A stretch of 64,000 nucleotides of DNA, from positions 1 through 64,000 of the forward strand of contig NZ_JAPJDO010000004.1 of assembly GCF_026242045.1 (NCBI RefSeq). Reading direction: 5' to 3'. A program made the position numbers and the translations under genes. Within the stretch, counting starts at the first letter, position 1. Each line of letters begins with the position of its first letter. Of this stretch, positions 1 to 8,170 are shown piece by piece. Source of the stretch: Mycobacterium pinniadriaticum (GTDB taxonomy: Bacteria > Actinomycetota > Actinomycetes > Mycobacteriales > Mycobacteriaceae). The notes under the pieces were generated by a model, which ran no database searches, had not been told where the DNA came from, and saw only the letters and a program-made list of their open reading frames with translations.

Positions 1-39
1 GTCCCGTTTAAACTCGTCGGGATAATTTTTCCTTGCCAT
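1..39 (-). CDS. IS3-family transposase OrfA, N-terminal 13 codons only
   Basis: Thirteen codons are visible before the window edge. They read MARKNYPDEFKRD, which matches the usual opening of IS3-family OrfA (a helix-turn-helix protein that binds the element ends and acts with OrfB). The start is ATG at 39. The recognition rests on this short stretch plus the interrupted gene next to it. Confidence 0.6.
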   Translation of the reverse strand, partial: MARKNYPDEFKRD

Positions 40-98
40 CGTGGTGGATCATCTCGCTTCCCCCGCCAATCTTGCGGGATTAAGCGTGTCCAACACAC
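1..98 (-). mobile_element. End of an IS3-like insertion sequence (partial)
   Basis: The minus strand carries a transposase start (MARKNYPDEFKRD, positions 39-1) of the kind seen in OrfA of IS3-family elements. About 60 bases upstream, near position 98, the rhodanese reading frame loses its homology. The presumed terminal repeat begins TGTGTTGGACACGC, read leftward from about 98. The rest of the element lies outside the window, so the other end and any target duplication cannot be seen. Confidence 0.65.
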
Positions 99-779
99 GG
101 GGGCAGGGCCCATGTTCAACGCGTTGGTGATGTGCCCTCGGCGGGTGCCGAAACTTCCGTACTGCTTGTCCTCTTCGCCGTTGTAGGACTCTGGACTCAG
201 AGCGTCGACGATGGTGGCCGAGCCGCGACGCACGGCGTCAAGTACATCCAGTTTGGAAGCATGTCCGCGCTGGATGTCAGCCGAGATGACGAAATTGGTC
301 GGGGGGTAGTTGACGGTGTCGGTGGATACATCCCGTCCCTCGGTGACCCATTTTGACCATCCGCCATCCAGCAATGCGACATTGACGCCGGCGTGATGCA
401 GTAGCCACCATGCGCGGGTGGCCCAGGTCTGCCCCACTGCGGGTGGATTGGGGGTGCCGGGGTTCGGGCCGGCGTAGAGCACCACCCGGCTGTCGGCTGA
501 TATGCCGAGGCGGCCGATCGTCTCGGCAAGGCGTTCGGCGGGTGGCCAGGTGAAAGGAAACGCGCCATCCGGGTCGGCCAGCTCGCCGATCGGGTTAGCC
601 ACATCGAGATAGGCGGCCCCGGGAATATGGTGACGTTCGTAGTGGTCTTCGCGGCCGTGGTTCCGGAAGTCAGTAGTCCCTACGCTGCCGGTGCAGTCGA
701 AGATCCGCAGGTCGGGATCCTCGATGTGTTCGGCAAGCCAGTCGGTCGTTACCAGATAGTTGTCGTGGCGATCAGACAT
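99..779 (-). pseudogene. Rhodanese-type sulfurtransferase, disrupted by the IS element
   Basis: Read from ATG 779, the translation begins MSDRHDNYLVTTDWLAEH and follows a two-domain thiosulfate/3-mercaptopyruvate sulfurtransferase: a first rhodanese domain with HIPGAAYLD, then a second starting around residue 165 with IVDALSPESYNG and RRGHITNALN. About 227 codons remain. Homology stops at about position 98, before the active-site loop that would carry the catalytic Cys of the second domain, and the frame continues open into insertion-sequence DNA. Enzymes of this family are about 280-300 residues, so roughly 60 residues are missing. The product is probably inactive. Confidence 0.75.
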
Positions 780-803
780 CAGTGTCCCATTCTGCGTTGG
801 CTT

Positions 804-820
804 ATCTATAGGTATTAGAT
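804..820. promoter_or_regulatory. Small AT-rich inverted repeat
   Basis: Arms ATCTA and TAGAT are separated by 7 bases in the 256-base gap between the broken rhodanese gene and the TetR gene at 1036. It could be an operator for either gene. There is no second copy to support this, and nothing else stands out in the gap. Confidence 0.25.
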
Positions 821-1035
821 ATTGAGGCTGCTGCTGACACTACCGCCAGTCGGAATCCATCACCGGTTTGGCCAACCGAATCGTCCCGTCGGCGCCATCG
901 TGGACCAGCACTCTTCGGTGATGTTGCGACACCACAGAATGCCGGTATGCAACACCTGACAAGAAGGGATGATTGTAAAATTCTGCAAGGTGTCCTGCTG
1001 TCGTGAGGCGCCGCCACTGATCGACAGGAGGCTAT

Positions 1036-1665
1036 ATGGCTCGCCGACGAGGCGGCACAGGGCTCAGTGTCGATGCCGACGAGGCGCGCCAACAGATACT
1101 CGGTGCCGCCGAACAGGCCATTCTGCGGTACGGCGTCGACAAGACCACGATGGACGATATCGGCAAAGAAGTGGGCATCTCCCGCCCGACGGTCTATCGC
1201 TACTTCAGCGACCGCGATGCCCTGCTTGGCGCGCTCATCGAGCGCCGCTCGCGGAGGCTTTTCGAACGCGCCCGCGCGTTCATCGCCAGCCACGAGACCT
1301 TTGCCGAGCAGCTCGTCGAGGGCCTGATTTACCTGGTGGACCACGGCCGTCGAGACCCGATCGTGCGTATTCTGGTCAGCCCCGAACATATGGAGATGGC
1401 TACCACGTTGGTCGGGGGAGCGGGTCTGGCCGCTGCGCTCACGGGAGAAATGTGGGAGCCGATCCTGCAGGCGGCGGTTGAGCGTGGGGAGATTCGTGAC
1501 GATCTCGCGATGGCCGATGTCGCCGAATGGTTGGCTCTGGTTCAGTTCATTCTCGTCGGTCGGCTCGATTTCGCCCGGGCCGACGACCCCGGCCATCGCG
1601 TCCTGTTACGCACCTTCGTGCTGCCGGCGTTCCTGCCGGCCGGGGTCGGTGCCTCCACGGTGTAG
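1036..1665 (+). CDS. TetR/AcrR-family regulator
   Basis: A 209-residue protein with a typical N-terminal TetR helix-turn-helix at about residues 18-65 (ILGAAEQAILRYGVDKTTMDDIGKEVG, then SRPTVYRYFSDRDAL). The C-terminal ligand domain is not one I can assign to a known ligand. The start is ATG 1036 with a good ribosome site (CAGGAGG, about 1025-1031). It stands upstream of the membrane-protein gene at 1713, separated by a gap that holds a variant of the palindrome described at 1686. Which genes it controls is not shown by the sequence. Confidence 0.88.
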   Translation: MARRRGGTGLSVDADEARQQILGAAEQAILRYGVDKTTMDDIGKEVGISRPTVYRYFSDRDALLGALIERRSRRLFERARAFIASHETFAEQLVEGLIYLVDHGRRDPIVRILVSPEHMEMATTLVGGAGLAAALTGEMWEPILQAAVERGEIRDDLAMADVAEWLALVQFILVGRLDFARADDPGHRVLLRTFVLPAFLPAGVGASTV

Positions 1666-1685
1666 TCCGCCGAATTCAACATTAT

Positions 1686-1702
1686 CGAGACGATTAGTAT
1701 CA
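1686..1702. promoter_or_regulatory. Degenerate TGAGAC-N5-GTCTCA operator
   Basis: Reads CGAGAC-GATTA-GTATCA, 10 bases before ATG 1713. It differs at two outer bases from the 17-base palindrome repeated through the window, and its reverse complement is almost identical to the site at 13596-13612. Confidence 0.5.
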
Positions 1703-1712
1703 TAATACGGTT

Positions 1713-2495
1713 ATGTACGACCCGCAGAGGATTCTCACCGCGATAGACCAGCACTGGGTGCCCATCTTGATCGGGTTCGGGCTGGCCATGGTGTTGCAGA
1801 ACATCGCGATGGTGCTTGCCGTGGTGATGACGCGTCGGGAGGGTTGGATCTCCATACCGCTGCCGTGCACCTTTCTGTGGTTCGCGCACGATCTCGGCGT
1901 CGTCGCACGCTTCGACACCTGGTTTCACACCTATGGGCACTGGTTTCTGAAGTTGTTCTGGGTCGGATTGTTGACCGCATTGCTGCTGGAGCTCGTGTTC
2001 CTCTATCAAGCGGTCATCGTCGGGCGCCGTGAATACCTGCCGAACGGCCGGACGAGGACCTGGGCAGCCCTCGTGATCGCCGGAGCCGCCGCGGTCGTGA
2101 TTCTCTGGGAGTACCTCAAAGCCATGTGGGGCGATCCGCTCTATCAGGCAGCCCCAGCCATCACGTTGTTCGTCCTGCCCGTGGCGACCACGGCCCTGAT
2201 ATTGCGGCGCCGCTCGGCGGTAGGGCAGCATCCGGTCATCTATGGATGTTTCGCGGCGATGGTGGTGCTCTGGTGGGGGGTCACCGTCACGTTCTACGGG
2301 CCGTTCTTCGGGAGCTGGCAGTACGTAACGGTGGGGATCGCGGCCTGCGTCATGCTCGCCGGCGTGACGGTCTTCGTTGCGCGGCTGCGCAACGGCACGG
2401 CGTCGCTGGGCCCATCCGGGATATCGGGGCAGCCGGCCTCTAAAATCGACGCGATGACCGCGCCGGATTCCGCACCGGCGCGTTTCCCTGTCTGA
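1713..2495 (+). CDS. Polytopic membrane protein of about 260 residues, unknown function
   Basis: A 260-residue hydrophobic protein with about seven predicted membrane helices. Between the second and third helices it has a polar block with FAHD, FDTWFHTYGHWF and LELVFLYQ. A paralogue lies at 44813-45556 with the same layout (PHDGSYLLHFRDWF, DHWFMQLFW, AETVYAWQ). The last 40 residues are hydrophilic. I recognise no named family. Size and topology recall integral-membrane terpene cyclases of the PaxB/Pyr4 type, but I see no diagnostic motif, so that is only a guess. It is followed 10 bases later by a TetR gene. Confidence 0.75.
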   Translation: MYDPQRILTAIDQHWVPILIGFGLAMVLQNIAMVLAVVMTRREGWISIPLPCTFLWFAHDLGVVARFDTWFHTYGHWFLKLFWVGLLTALLLELVFLYQAVIVGRREYLPNGRTRTWAALVIAGAAAVVILWEYLKAMWGDPLYQAAPAITLFVLPVATTALILRRRSAVGQHPVIYGCFAAMVVLWWGVTVTFYGPFFGSWQYVTVGIAACVMLAGVTVFVARLRNGTASLGPSGISGQPASKIDAMTAPDSAPARFPV

Positions 2496-2505
2496 TGAGG
2501 TGCGA

Positions 2506-3126
2506 ATGTCAACCAACAGCGATGATTCTCGTACCTCCCGCTCGCGCGGGCGGCCACGGCTGGAGATCGACCGCGATGCGGTCGCCGACGCGGTGGCTGA
2601 GCTCTTCGTGGAAGGCGGTATCGACGCGGTGTCGATTGCCGAGACCGCCGAGCGGCTGTCGGTTTCGCGGGCGACTCTGTACCGGACCGTTCCCACGAAG
2701 GAAGACCTGCTGGGAATCCTGTTCGAACGCAGCACTCGCGAACTCACCGAGCGCACCGACGCGGTGCTGGACGCGACGTCGGGACCCGGGGAACAGCTCA
2801 TCGAATTGATCAAACTGCAGGCCGAGGCGGCCATCCAGATGCGGAGCTATATGCCGGTGTTCTTCGGCGGCGGCGGTTTGCCTCCCGATGTCTTCATGCG
2901 GTGGCGCAAGTGGAGCCGTCAGTTCGAAAAGCGCTGGTCGGGAGTGGTTGCCGCGTGCATGGATGCGGGTTGCCTGGAAAAGACTGATCCCGTGGTCGCC
3001 ACCCGGCTGATCCTCGGCATGATCATCTGGGTGTCACGCTGGTACCGGCCGAGCGAGAAGATTACCGCCGACGAGATCGCGGATTCGGCGATAACTCTCC
3101 TGCGGTTGCGTCTCCCGAAGGTCTGA
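2506..3126 (+). CDS. TetR-family regulator, paralogue of the one at 20305
   Basis: The N-terminal helix-turn-helix is visible at about residues 25-70 (AVADAVAELFVEGG, then VSRATLYRTVPTKEDL). The ligand domain contains RSYMPVFFGGGGLP and ends with LGMIIWVSRWYRP. Both stretches are nearly repeated in the regulator at 20305-20928 (RGYMPVFFGGDGLP, LGMCLWVSRWYRP), so the two are close paralogues. ATG 2506 is preferred over GTG 2500 because GAGG at 2497-2500 is well spaced for it. The paralogue has a perfect copy of the window-wide palindrome directly upstream, so this pair is the best candidate to read that motif (inference). Confidence 0.88.
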   Translation: MSTNSDDSRTSRSRGRPRLEIDRDAVADAVAELFVEGGIDAVSIAETAERLSVSRATLYRTVPTKEDLLGILFERSTRELTERTDAVLDATSGPGEQLIELIKLQAEAAIQMRSYMPVFFGGGGLPPDVFMRWRKWSRQFEKRWSGVVAACMDAGCLEKTDPVVATRLILGMIIWVSRWYRPSEKITADEIADSAITLLRLRLPKV

Positions 3127-3244
3127 CGTCTAGAACCAACGCTTGCAGCACGTGCGGGATGTCTCCTGCGCGGGATCGATCGATCGCCATACAGTGCAAG
3201 GGATCTCGATGGAGCGTTGCGCTCGGACCGCCCCGAAGCTATAT

Positions 3245-3261
3245 TGAGACGCATAAGTTCA
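3245..3261. promoter_or_regulatory. TGAGAC-N5-GTCTCA-type operator before the monooxygenase
   Basis: Reads TGAGAC-GCATA-AGTTCA, flanked by AT on the left and AAAA on the right. It lies 47 bases before ATG 3309. The left half is perfect. Confidence 0.6.
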
Positions 3262-3308
3262 AAAACATGGTGACCCGGTAGGGTCGCGACGTCTCGAAGG
3301 TTGGGGTC

Positions 3309-5261
3309 ATGCACACGTCTTATCCGGTGCCGTCTGCGGCATCGCGGGAATGGGTCGAAGCAATCCGCGACGCGTTGCCCGACGGCAACATCCCCACCCT
3401 TCTGATGGTTCTTCGGCACCTGACCGACGACCCGAAGTGGACCGCCGAGCCATACCGTCCGCGCCGCGGTAAACCGCTGGACGACAACGATTCCGGTGGA
3501 CTCCCTGCGGAGGTTCAGCAGGAGGTGCGGGAAGCGGTGCTGGACGCGGTGATCGGGTACCGGGAAGGCCGGCTCGTCCCGGTCCAGCCCACACCCGCCG
3601 CCGTCGCCGAAATGCTGGCGTGCGCGATGGTCGAGGACGTGCCCGCGGAATACGGCGAGCTGCTCTCCGAGGAAATGGGTTTCATCTCCCGCGATGTCGC
3701 GTTGCCCGACGTGGCGCGCGACCCGGGCTTCCGGGTGGTGATCATCGGAGCGGGGTTGTCCGGTCTGGCTATGGGGATCCAACTTGCGGCGGCCGGCGTC
3801 GATTTCACGATCCTGGAGAAGGACGAGGATCTCGGCGGCACCTGGCTGGAGAACGTCTACCCGGGTTGCGGGGTCGACACCCCCGGGCATCTGTATACGT
3901 TCTCCTTTGCGCCCAATCCCGACATCACTCGCTACTTCGCCCCGCGGGGCGAAGTGCAGGACTACCTGCAGCACCTGGCCGATCGGTACGACCTGCGGTC
4001 GCATATCCAGTTCGGTGTCGAGGTGGACACCGTGCGCTACCAGTCAGAGTCCGGCAACTGGATTATCGGCACCCGGGCCGATGGGCGCAGCGAGACCATC
4101 GAGGCCAATGTCGTCATCAGTGCCGTCGGGATGGTCAACCGGCCGTTGATCCCCGAATTGCCGGGGCTGGAGGAATTTTCCGGTCCCGTCCTGCACACCG
4201 CCGCGTGGGATCCCGATGTGGACCTCACCGGAAAGCGGGTGGCGGTGATCGGAAGCGCAGCCAGTGCAATGCAGCTGGTGCCGTCGATCGTCGATGATGT
4301 CGCGCACGTCACTGTTTTCCAGAGGTCCAAGCAATGGGCGGTGCCGCACCCCAACTACCATCGCGAAGTAACCCCAAGTGTTCAGTTCCTGATGCGGGAG
4401 GTCCCGTTCTACCTGCAGTGGTATCGGCTGCGAGCGTTCTGGAACTTCAGCGACCGGCTGCACTCCTCATTGCAGATCGATCCGGAGTGGGAACATCCGG
4501 AGCGTTCGGTCAATGCCACCAACGAGCGGCACCGGGTCTTCCTCACGAAGTACATCAAGGATCAACTCGGCGACCGTACCGATCTGCTCGACGCCTGCCT
4601 CCCCGACTACCCGCCGTACGGTAAGCGCCCCCTGATCGACAACAACTGGTATCGCACGATGACACGCGACGACGTCACATTGGTCGACGAGGCCGTGGCG
4701 AAGATCGACGGTAACCGTGTCGTCGCGGTGTCGGGTGACAGTTGTGACGCCGACGTGATCGCGCTGGCAACCGGTTTCAACATCCTGCAATTCCTCTGGC
4801 CCATGGACATCATCGGTCGCTCGGGGGTCACCTTGCGTGAGCATTGGGGTGTGCACGATGCCAAGGCCTATCTCGGCGTGACGGTGCCGGACTTTCCCAA
4901 CTTCTTCATCCTCAATGGCCCGAACACGAACGCAGGCCACGGCGGCAGCGCAATCCACGCGACCGAGTTCCAGGTGCGTTACATCATGCAGGCGATTGCG
5001 GCACTGTTGCAGACGCCTTCCCAGGTGATCGAGGTGGACGAGGAACGCTTCCTCGAGTACAACGCGAAGTTGGATGAAGCTCTGTCGCACTGCATCTGGT
5101 CGCATCCCGGCATGACGACGTACTACCGCAACGAGTTCGGCCGCATCGTCGTGACCGGACCGTGGAAGTACATCGACTATTGGCGCCTGCTGTTGCCCTT
5201 CGATCTCAGCGACTACCACGAAGTGAAGGCTCCGGTGGAGGCAGGCGAGCTGACCGGCTGA
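3309..5261 (+). CDS. Flavin monooxygenase, Baeyer-Villiger type
   Basis: A 650-residue FAD/NADPH monooxygenase. The first Rossmann motif GAGLSG is at residues 147-152, followed by GGTWLENVYPGCGVD. The type I Baeyer-Villiger fingerprint FxGxxxHxxxW is present as FSGPVLHTAAW at 290-300, and the NADPH site follows around GSAASA. The roughly 140-residue N-terminal extension makes it resemble 4-hydroxyacetophenone monooxygenase rather than the 540-residue cyclohexanone type. The family inserts oxygen next to a ketone to form an ester or lactone. An operator-like site lies just upstream and the gene appears to be transcribed alone. The substrate is unknown; in this setting a ketone on a terpenoid or steroid-like skeleton is plausible. 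Confidence 0.9.
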   Translation: MHTSYPVPSAASREWVEAIRDALPDGNIPTLLMVLRHLTDDPKWTAEPYRPRRGKPLDDNDSGGLPAEVQQEVREAVLDAVIGYREGRLVPVQPTPAAVAEMLACAMVEDVPAEYGELLSEEMGFISRDVALPDVARDPGFRVVIIGAGLSGLAMGIQLAAAGVDFTILEKDEDLGGTWLENVYPGCGVDTPGHLYTFSFAPNPDITRYFAPRGEVQDYLQHLADRYDLRSHIQFGVEVDTVRYQSESGNWIIGTRADGRSETIEANVVISAVGMVNRPLIPELPGLEEFSGPVLHTAAWDPDVDLTGKRVAVIGSAASAMQLVPSIVDDVAHVTVFQRSKQWAVPHPNYHREVTPSVQFLMREVPFYLQWYRLRAFWNFSDRLHSSLQIDPEWEHPERSVNATNERHRVFLTKYIKDQLGDRTDLLDACLPDYPPYGKRPLIDNNWYRTMTRDDVTLVDEAVAKIDGNRVVAVSGDSCDADVIALATGFNILQFLWPMDIIGRSGVTLREHWGVHDAKAYLGVTVPDFPNFFILNGPNTNAGHGGSAIHATEFQVRYIMQAIAALLQTPSQVIEVDEERFLEYNAKLDEALSHCIWSHPGMTTYYRNEFGRIVVTGPWKYIDYWRLLLPFDLSDYHEVKAPVEAGELTG

Positions 5262-5278
5262 ATGACAGCGGCCGGCGC

Positions 5279-6424
5279 TCAGTCGCAGACGACGACGCCG
5301 GCCGCGATCAGCTCGCTGGCACCGGGAATTCCCCAGTCGGACAGGATATCCCGTCCATCAGCACCCACGGCCGGTGGCGCGGTCGGTGTCGCGGGGGCAG
5401 ACCTGCTGAACCGGGGTGCGGGTGCAGGCTGCCGGACGCCGCCGACATCGATGAACGTCTCGCGAGCGGCCAGATGAGGATGCTCGGCGGCCTCGGTGAG
5501 CGATAACACCGGAGCGACGCAGGCGTCGGTGCCCTCGAAGACGTCGGCCCACTGTTGCCGAGTGCGCCCGGCGAATGCTTCGGTGATGGCGGTCCGTAGC
5601 CGTGGCCAGGCCGATGGTGTGTTGCGTAGCGCGGCGGTCTCCGGGTCCAGGCCCAACAGTGCGGTGAATTCCGCGTAGAACTTCGGTTCGAGCGCGCCGA
5701 CGGACATCCACCCGCCGTCGGAGGTTTGGTAGTTCTCATACCACGGGACGCCGGTGTCGAGGAAGTTCTCGCCGCGACGGTCGATCCATCGGCCTGCCGC
5801 GAGCAGGCCGTGCAGCAGGGCGGTCAATGAACTCGCGCCGTCGACGATGGCCGCATCGACCACCTGTCCCTGCCCAGATCGAGTCGCCTCGAAAAGCGCT
5901 GCGAGAACGCCGATCACCAGAAACGTCGACCCGCCGCCGAAATCACCCACCAGGTTCACCGGCGGCACCGGGGCGCCGCCGGCCCGACCGATGGCGCCCA
6001 GCGCGCCGGTGAGCGCGATGTAGTTGATGTCGTGGCCGGCGCTGGGCGCCAGCGGCCCTGTCTGGCCCCAGCCCGTCATCCGGCCGTACACGATTCGAGG
6101 ATTCACGGCCAGGCAGTCCTCGGGGCCAAGCCCCAGCCGCTCGGTGACGCCGGGGCGGAATCCCTCAAGCAGGACATCGGCTTTGGCCGCCATCGCCAGG
6201 ACCGTCTGCCGACCGTCCGGATGGCGTAGATCCACCACGATGGACCTGCGGTTGCGCCGCAGCACATCCAGCTCAGGGGGTACCTCACTGGCAGCTGGCC
6301 CCGGCCGCTCCACCCGAACAACCTCGGCGCCGAGATCGGCCAACAGCATGGCCGCGTACGGTCCCGGGCCGATACCGGCCAGCTCGACGACCCTGACCCC
6401 GGAAAGCGGTCCTCCGTTGGTCAC
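5279..6424 (-). CDS. Alpha-methylacyl-CoA racemase / family III CoA-transferase
   Basis: With GTG 6424 as start (overlapping the aldehyde dehydrogenase stop as GTGA) the protein has 381 residues, the usual length. GHDINY supplies His131 and VNLVGDFGG supplies Asp161, which match the His126/Asp156 pair of M. tuberculosis Mcr. I therefore favour racemase over CoA-transferase. Mcr-type enzymes interconvert 2R- and 2S-methylacyl-CoA so that branched chains can enter beta-oxidation. It is the last gene of an operon with a P450, a ferredoxin and an aldehyde dehydrogenase, which would generate the carboxylic acid that becomes the acyl-CoA. A longer frame up to 6523 exists, but its extra 33 residues are unlike the family. 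Confidence 0.85.
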   Translation of the reverse strand: MTNGGPLSGVRVVELAGIGPGPYAAMLLADLGAEVVRVERPGPAASEVPPELDVLRRNRRSIVVDLRHPDGRQTVLAMAAKADVLLEGFRPGVTERLGLGPEDCLAVNPRIVYGRMTGWGQTGPLAPSAGHDINYIALTGALGAIGRAGGAPVPPVNLVGDFGGGSTFLVIGVLAALFEATRSGQGQVVDAAIVDGASSLTALLHGLLAAGRWIDRRGENFLDTGVPWYENYQTSDGGWMSVGALEPKFYAEFTALLGLDPETAALRNTPSAWPRLRTAITEAFAGRTRQQWADVFEGTDACVAPVLSLTEAAEHPHLAARETFIDVGGVRQPAPAPRFSRSAPATPTAPPAVGADGRDILSDWGIPGASELIAAGVVVCD

Positions 6425-7962
6425 CGTGCGCGCAGCCCGAGCCGCCGGCGCCAGTCGTTCATCTCTACGAGGCGAAGCACCGCAGCCGTCACCCGAGCCT
6501 TCCGGCGCGAGTAGGGGTACCAATGGGTTTCGGTCTCCAGATGCACCTTTTCGCTGACGAACGCCTGTTGCCGGCAGAACTTGCGAACGCCGTTCGGGCC
6601 GCCGAAGCGGTGGCCGAGCCCGGATTGTTTCCAGCCGCCCATTGGCAGCGGGAACTGGAAGACGTTGATCATCGCGTTGTTGATGTTGACCCCGCCGGCT
6701 TCGATGCGGGTACCGACCCGCTCCGCGCGTTGGGGCGATGACGTCCAGACGCTACTGGCCAGACCGTACGGGCTGTCATTGGCCAGGCGAACGGCTTCGT
6801 CCTCGTCGCGCACCTTCATGATCGGCAACAACGGGCCGAAGGTCTCCTCGCGCATACAGAGCATGGTGTGGTCGACATCGACGAGAATCGTTGGCGGATA
6901 GAACAGCCCATGCTCGGCGCGACGGCCCCCGGTCAGCACCCGGGCGCCCTTGGTCACCGCGTCGGCGACGTGGCGCTCGACGATCTCCATTTGATTCTCG
7001 GTAGCCATGGCGCCGAACTCCGCGGTGAAGCTGCCCTGCTGGTCATGCCCCTGCCGCAGGGTATTGACCTGATCGACCAGCCCGGTGACGAATTCGTCGT
7101 AGATCGGCGCTTCGACGTAGATCCGTTCGACGGCGATGCAGGACTGCCCCGCGTTGAACAGCCCACCCCAGATGGCCCCGCGAATGGCGCGCTGCAGGGG
7201 AGCATCGGAGAGCACGATCATCGCGTCTTTGCCGCCCAGCTCGAGACTGACCGGGATGAGACGCTCGGCGCAGCGCATGCCGATACGCCGTCCGGTGGCT
7301 GTCGACCCGGTGAACTGCACCATGTCGACGGCGTCGACGACGGCGGCCCCGGTGCCACCGCGGCCGCTGGCGCAACCGAGCACCGGCGGTGCGCCGATCT
7401 CCTCGTTCCAGCCCCGGACCACCTCGGCCCAGGCCAACGGCGTCTCCTCGGACGGTTTGCTCAGCACCGCTGCACCGGCCATCAGGGCGCCGGGGATATC
7501 CATCATCGGCATGCCGAGCGGGTAGTTCCACGGCGTGATGATGCCGACGAGTTGATAAGGCTGGTAACGGATTCGGAGATTCTTGGTCAACGACGCCGGA
7601 CCGTGTGGGCGGCGGGTCTCGTCGGCCAGGAACTCTTCGCCGTGCTTGGCGTAGTAGTTGATGACCTCCATACAGACCAGCAATTCGATCTGGGCGTCTC
7701 CCCAGGACTTGCCGGCTTCCCGGTGGACCAGACCCAGGATGCGATCCTGATTGTCGACGATCCAATCAAGCCAGCGGAGCAAGTACTTGGCGCGCGCCGC
7801 CGGTGTCATCGCCGCCCACGCCGGCTGTGCGCCGCGCAACCGCTCCGCCATCGCGGCAACGGCGTCGGGGTCCATGTCGGGGACGATGCCCACGAGGGTG
7901 TGGTCGGCGGGGTTCCGCACCTCCAGAGCCGAGACTTCAGGCGGGTTTTCGGTGGTGGTCAT
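6421..7962 (-). CDS. NAD(P)-dependent aldehyde dehydrogenase
   Basis: A 513-residue aldehyde dehydrogenase. The nucleotide loop TPWNYPLG is near 143-150, the general base is Glu241 in SLELGGKD, and the nucleophile is Cys275 in NAGQSCIAVER. It oxidises an aldehyde to the acid. ATG 7962 is chosen because the family match begins at MTTTENPPEV and the ferredoxin stop lies only 5 bases upstream. Placed after a P450 and its ferredoxin, it would act on the aldehyde made when the P450 oxidises a terminal alcohol. Confidence 0.92.
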   Translation of the reverse strand: MTTTENPPEVSALEVRNPADHTLVGIVPDMDPDAVAAMAERLRGAQPAWAAMTPAARAKYLLRWLDWIVDNQDRILGLVHREAGKSWGDAQIELLVCMEVINYYAKHGEEFLADETRRPHGPASLTKNLRIRYQPYQLVGIITPWNYPLGMPMMDIPGALMAGAAVLSKPSEETPLAWAEVVRGWNEEIGAPPVLGCASGRGGTGAAVVDAVDMVQFTGSTATGRRIGMRCAERLIPVSLELGGKDAMIVLSDAPLQRAIRGAIWGGLFNAGQSCIAVERIYVEAPIYDEFVTGLVDQVNTLRQGHDQQGSFTAEFGAMATENQMEIVERHVADAVTKGARVLTGGRRAEHGLFYPPTILVDVDHTMLCMREETFGPLLPIMKVRDEDEAVRLANDSPYGLASSVWTSSPQRAERVGTRIEAGGVNINNAMINVFQFPLPMGGWKQSGLGHRFGGPNGVRKFCRQQAFVSEKVHLETETHWYPYSRRKARVTAAVLRLVEMNDWRRRLGLRAR

Positions 7963-7967
7963 GGCTT

Positions 7968-8162
7968 TCAGTCCTCGATCCTGATCGCGGCAACCGGGCA
8001 CATCAGCGCGGCCTCCTCGACTGCTGCGCGCATGTTCTCGTCGGGTTCGGGGTTGAGCACGGTCACCATGTCGGCGTCGTCTTCGATGTCGAAGACTTCC
8101 GGGGCGGCGACCATGCATTCCCCGTGTAGTTCACACCGCTGGGCGTCGACAATCACCTTCAT
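7968..8162 (-). CDS. 3Fe-4S ferredoxin, partner of the adjacent P450
   Basis: A 64-residue ferredoxin with Cys10-x2-His13-x2-Cys16 and a final Cys-Pro near residue 51. The missing fourth Cys, with His in its place, indicates a single 3Fe-4S cluster, as in the P450-linked ferredoxins of mycobacteria. It passes electrons from a reductase (not in this window) to the P450. The start ATG 8162 lies 8 bases after the P450 stop. Confidence 0.92.
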   Translation of the reverse strand: MKVIVDAQRCELHGECMVAAPEVFDIEDDADMVTVLNPEPDENMRAAVEEAALMCPVAAIRIED

Positions 8163-8170
8163 CGGCGCTC

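Noticed and set aside
802..1596. Long minus-strand reading frame opposite the TetR gene at 1036
   Set aside because: It is a complement of a clear TetR gene in high-GC DNA, and its translation is rich in Arg, Gly and His with no family features.
1542..2834. 430-codon minus-strand frame opposite the membrane protein and TetR genes
   Set aside because: The plus-strand proteins show helices and a helix-turn-helix; this translation is low-complexity and resembles nothing.
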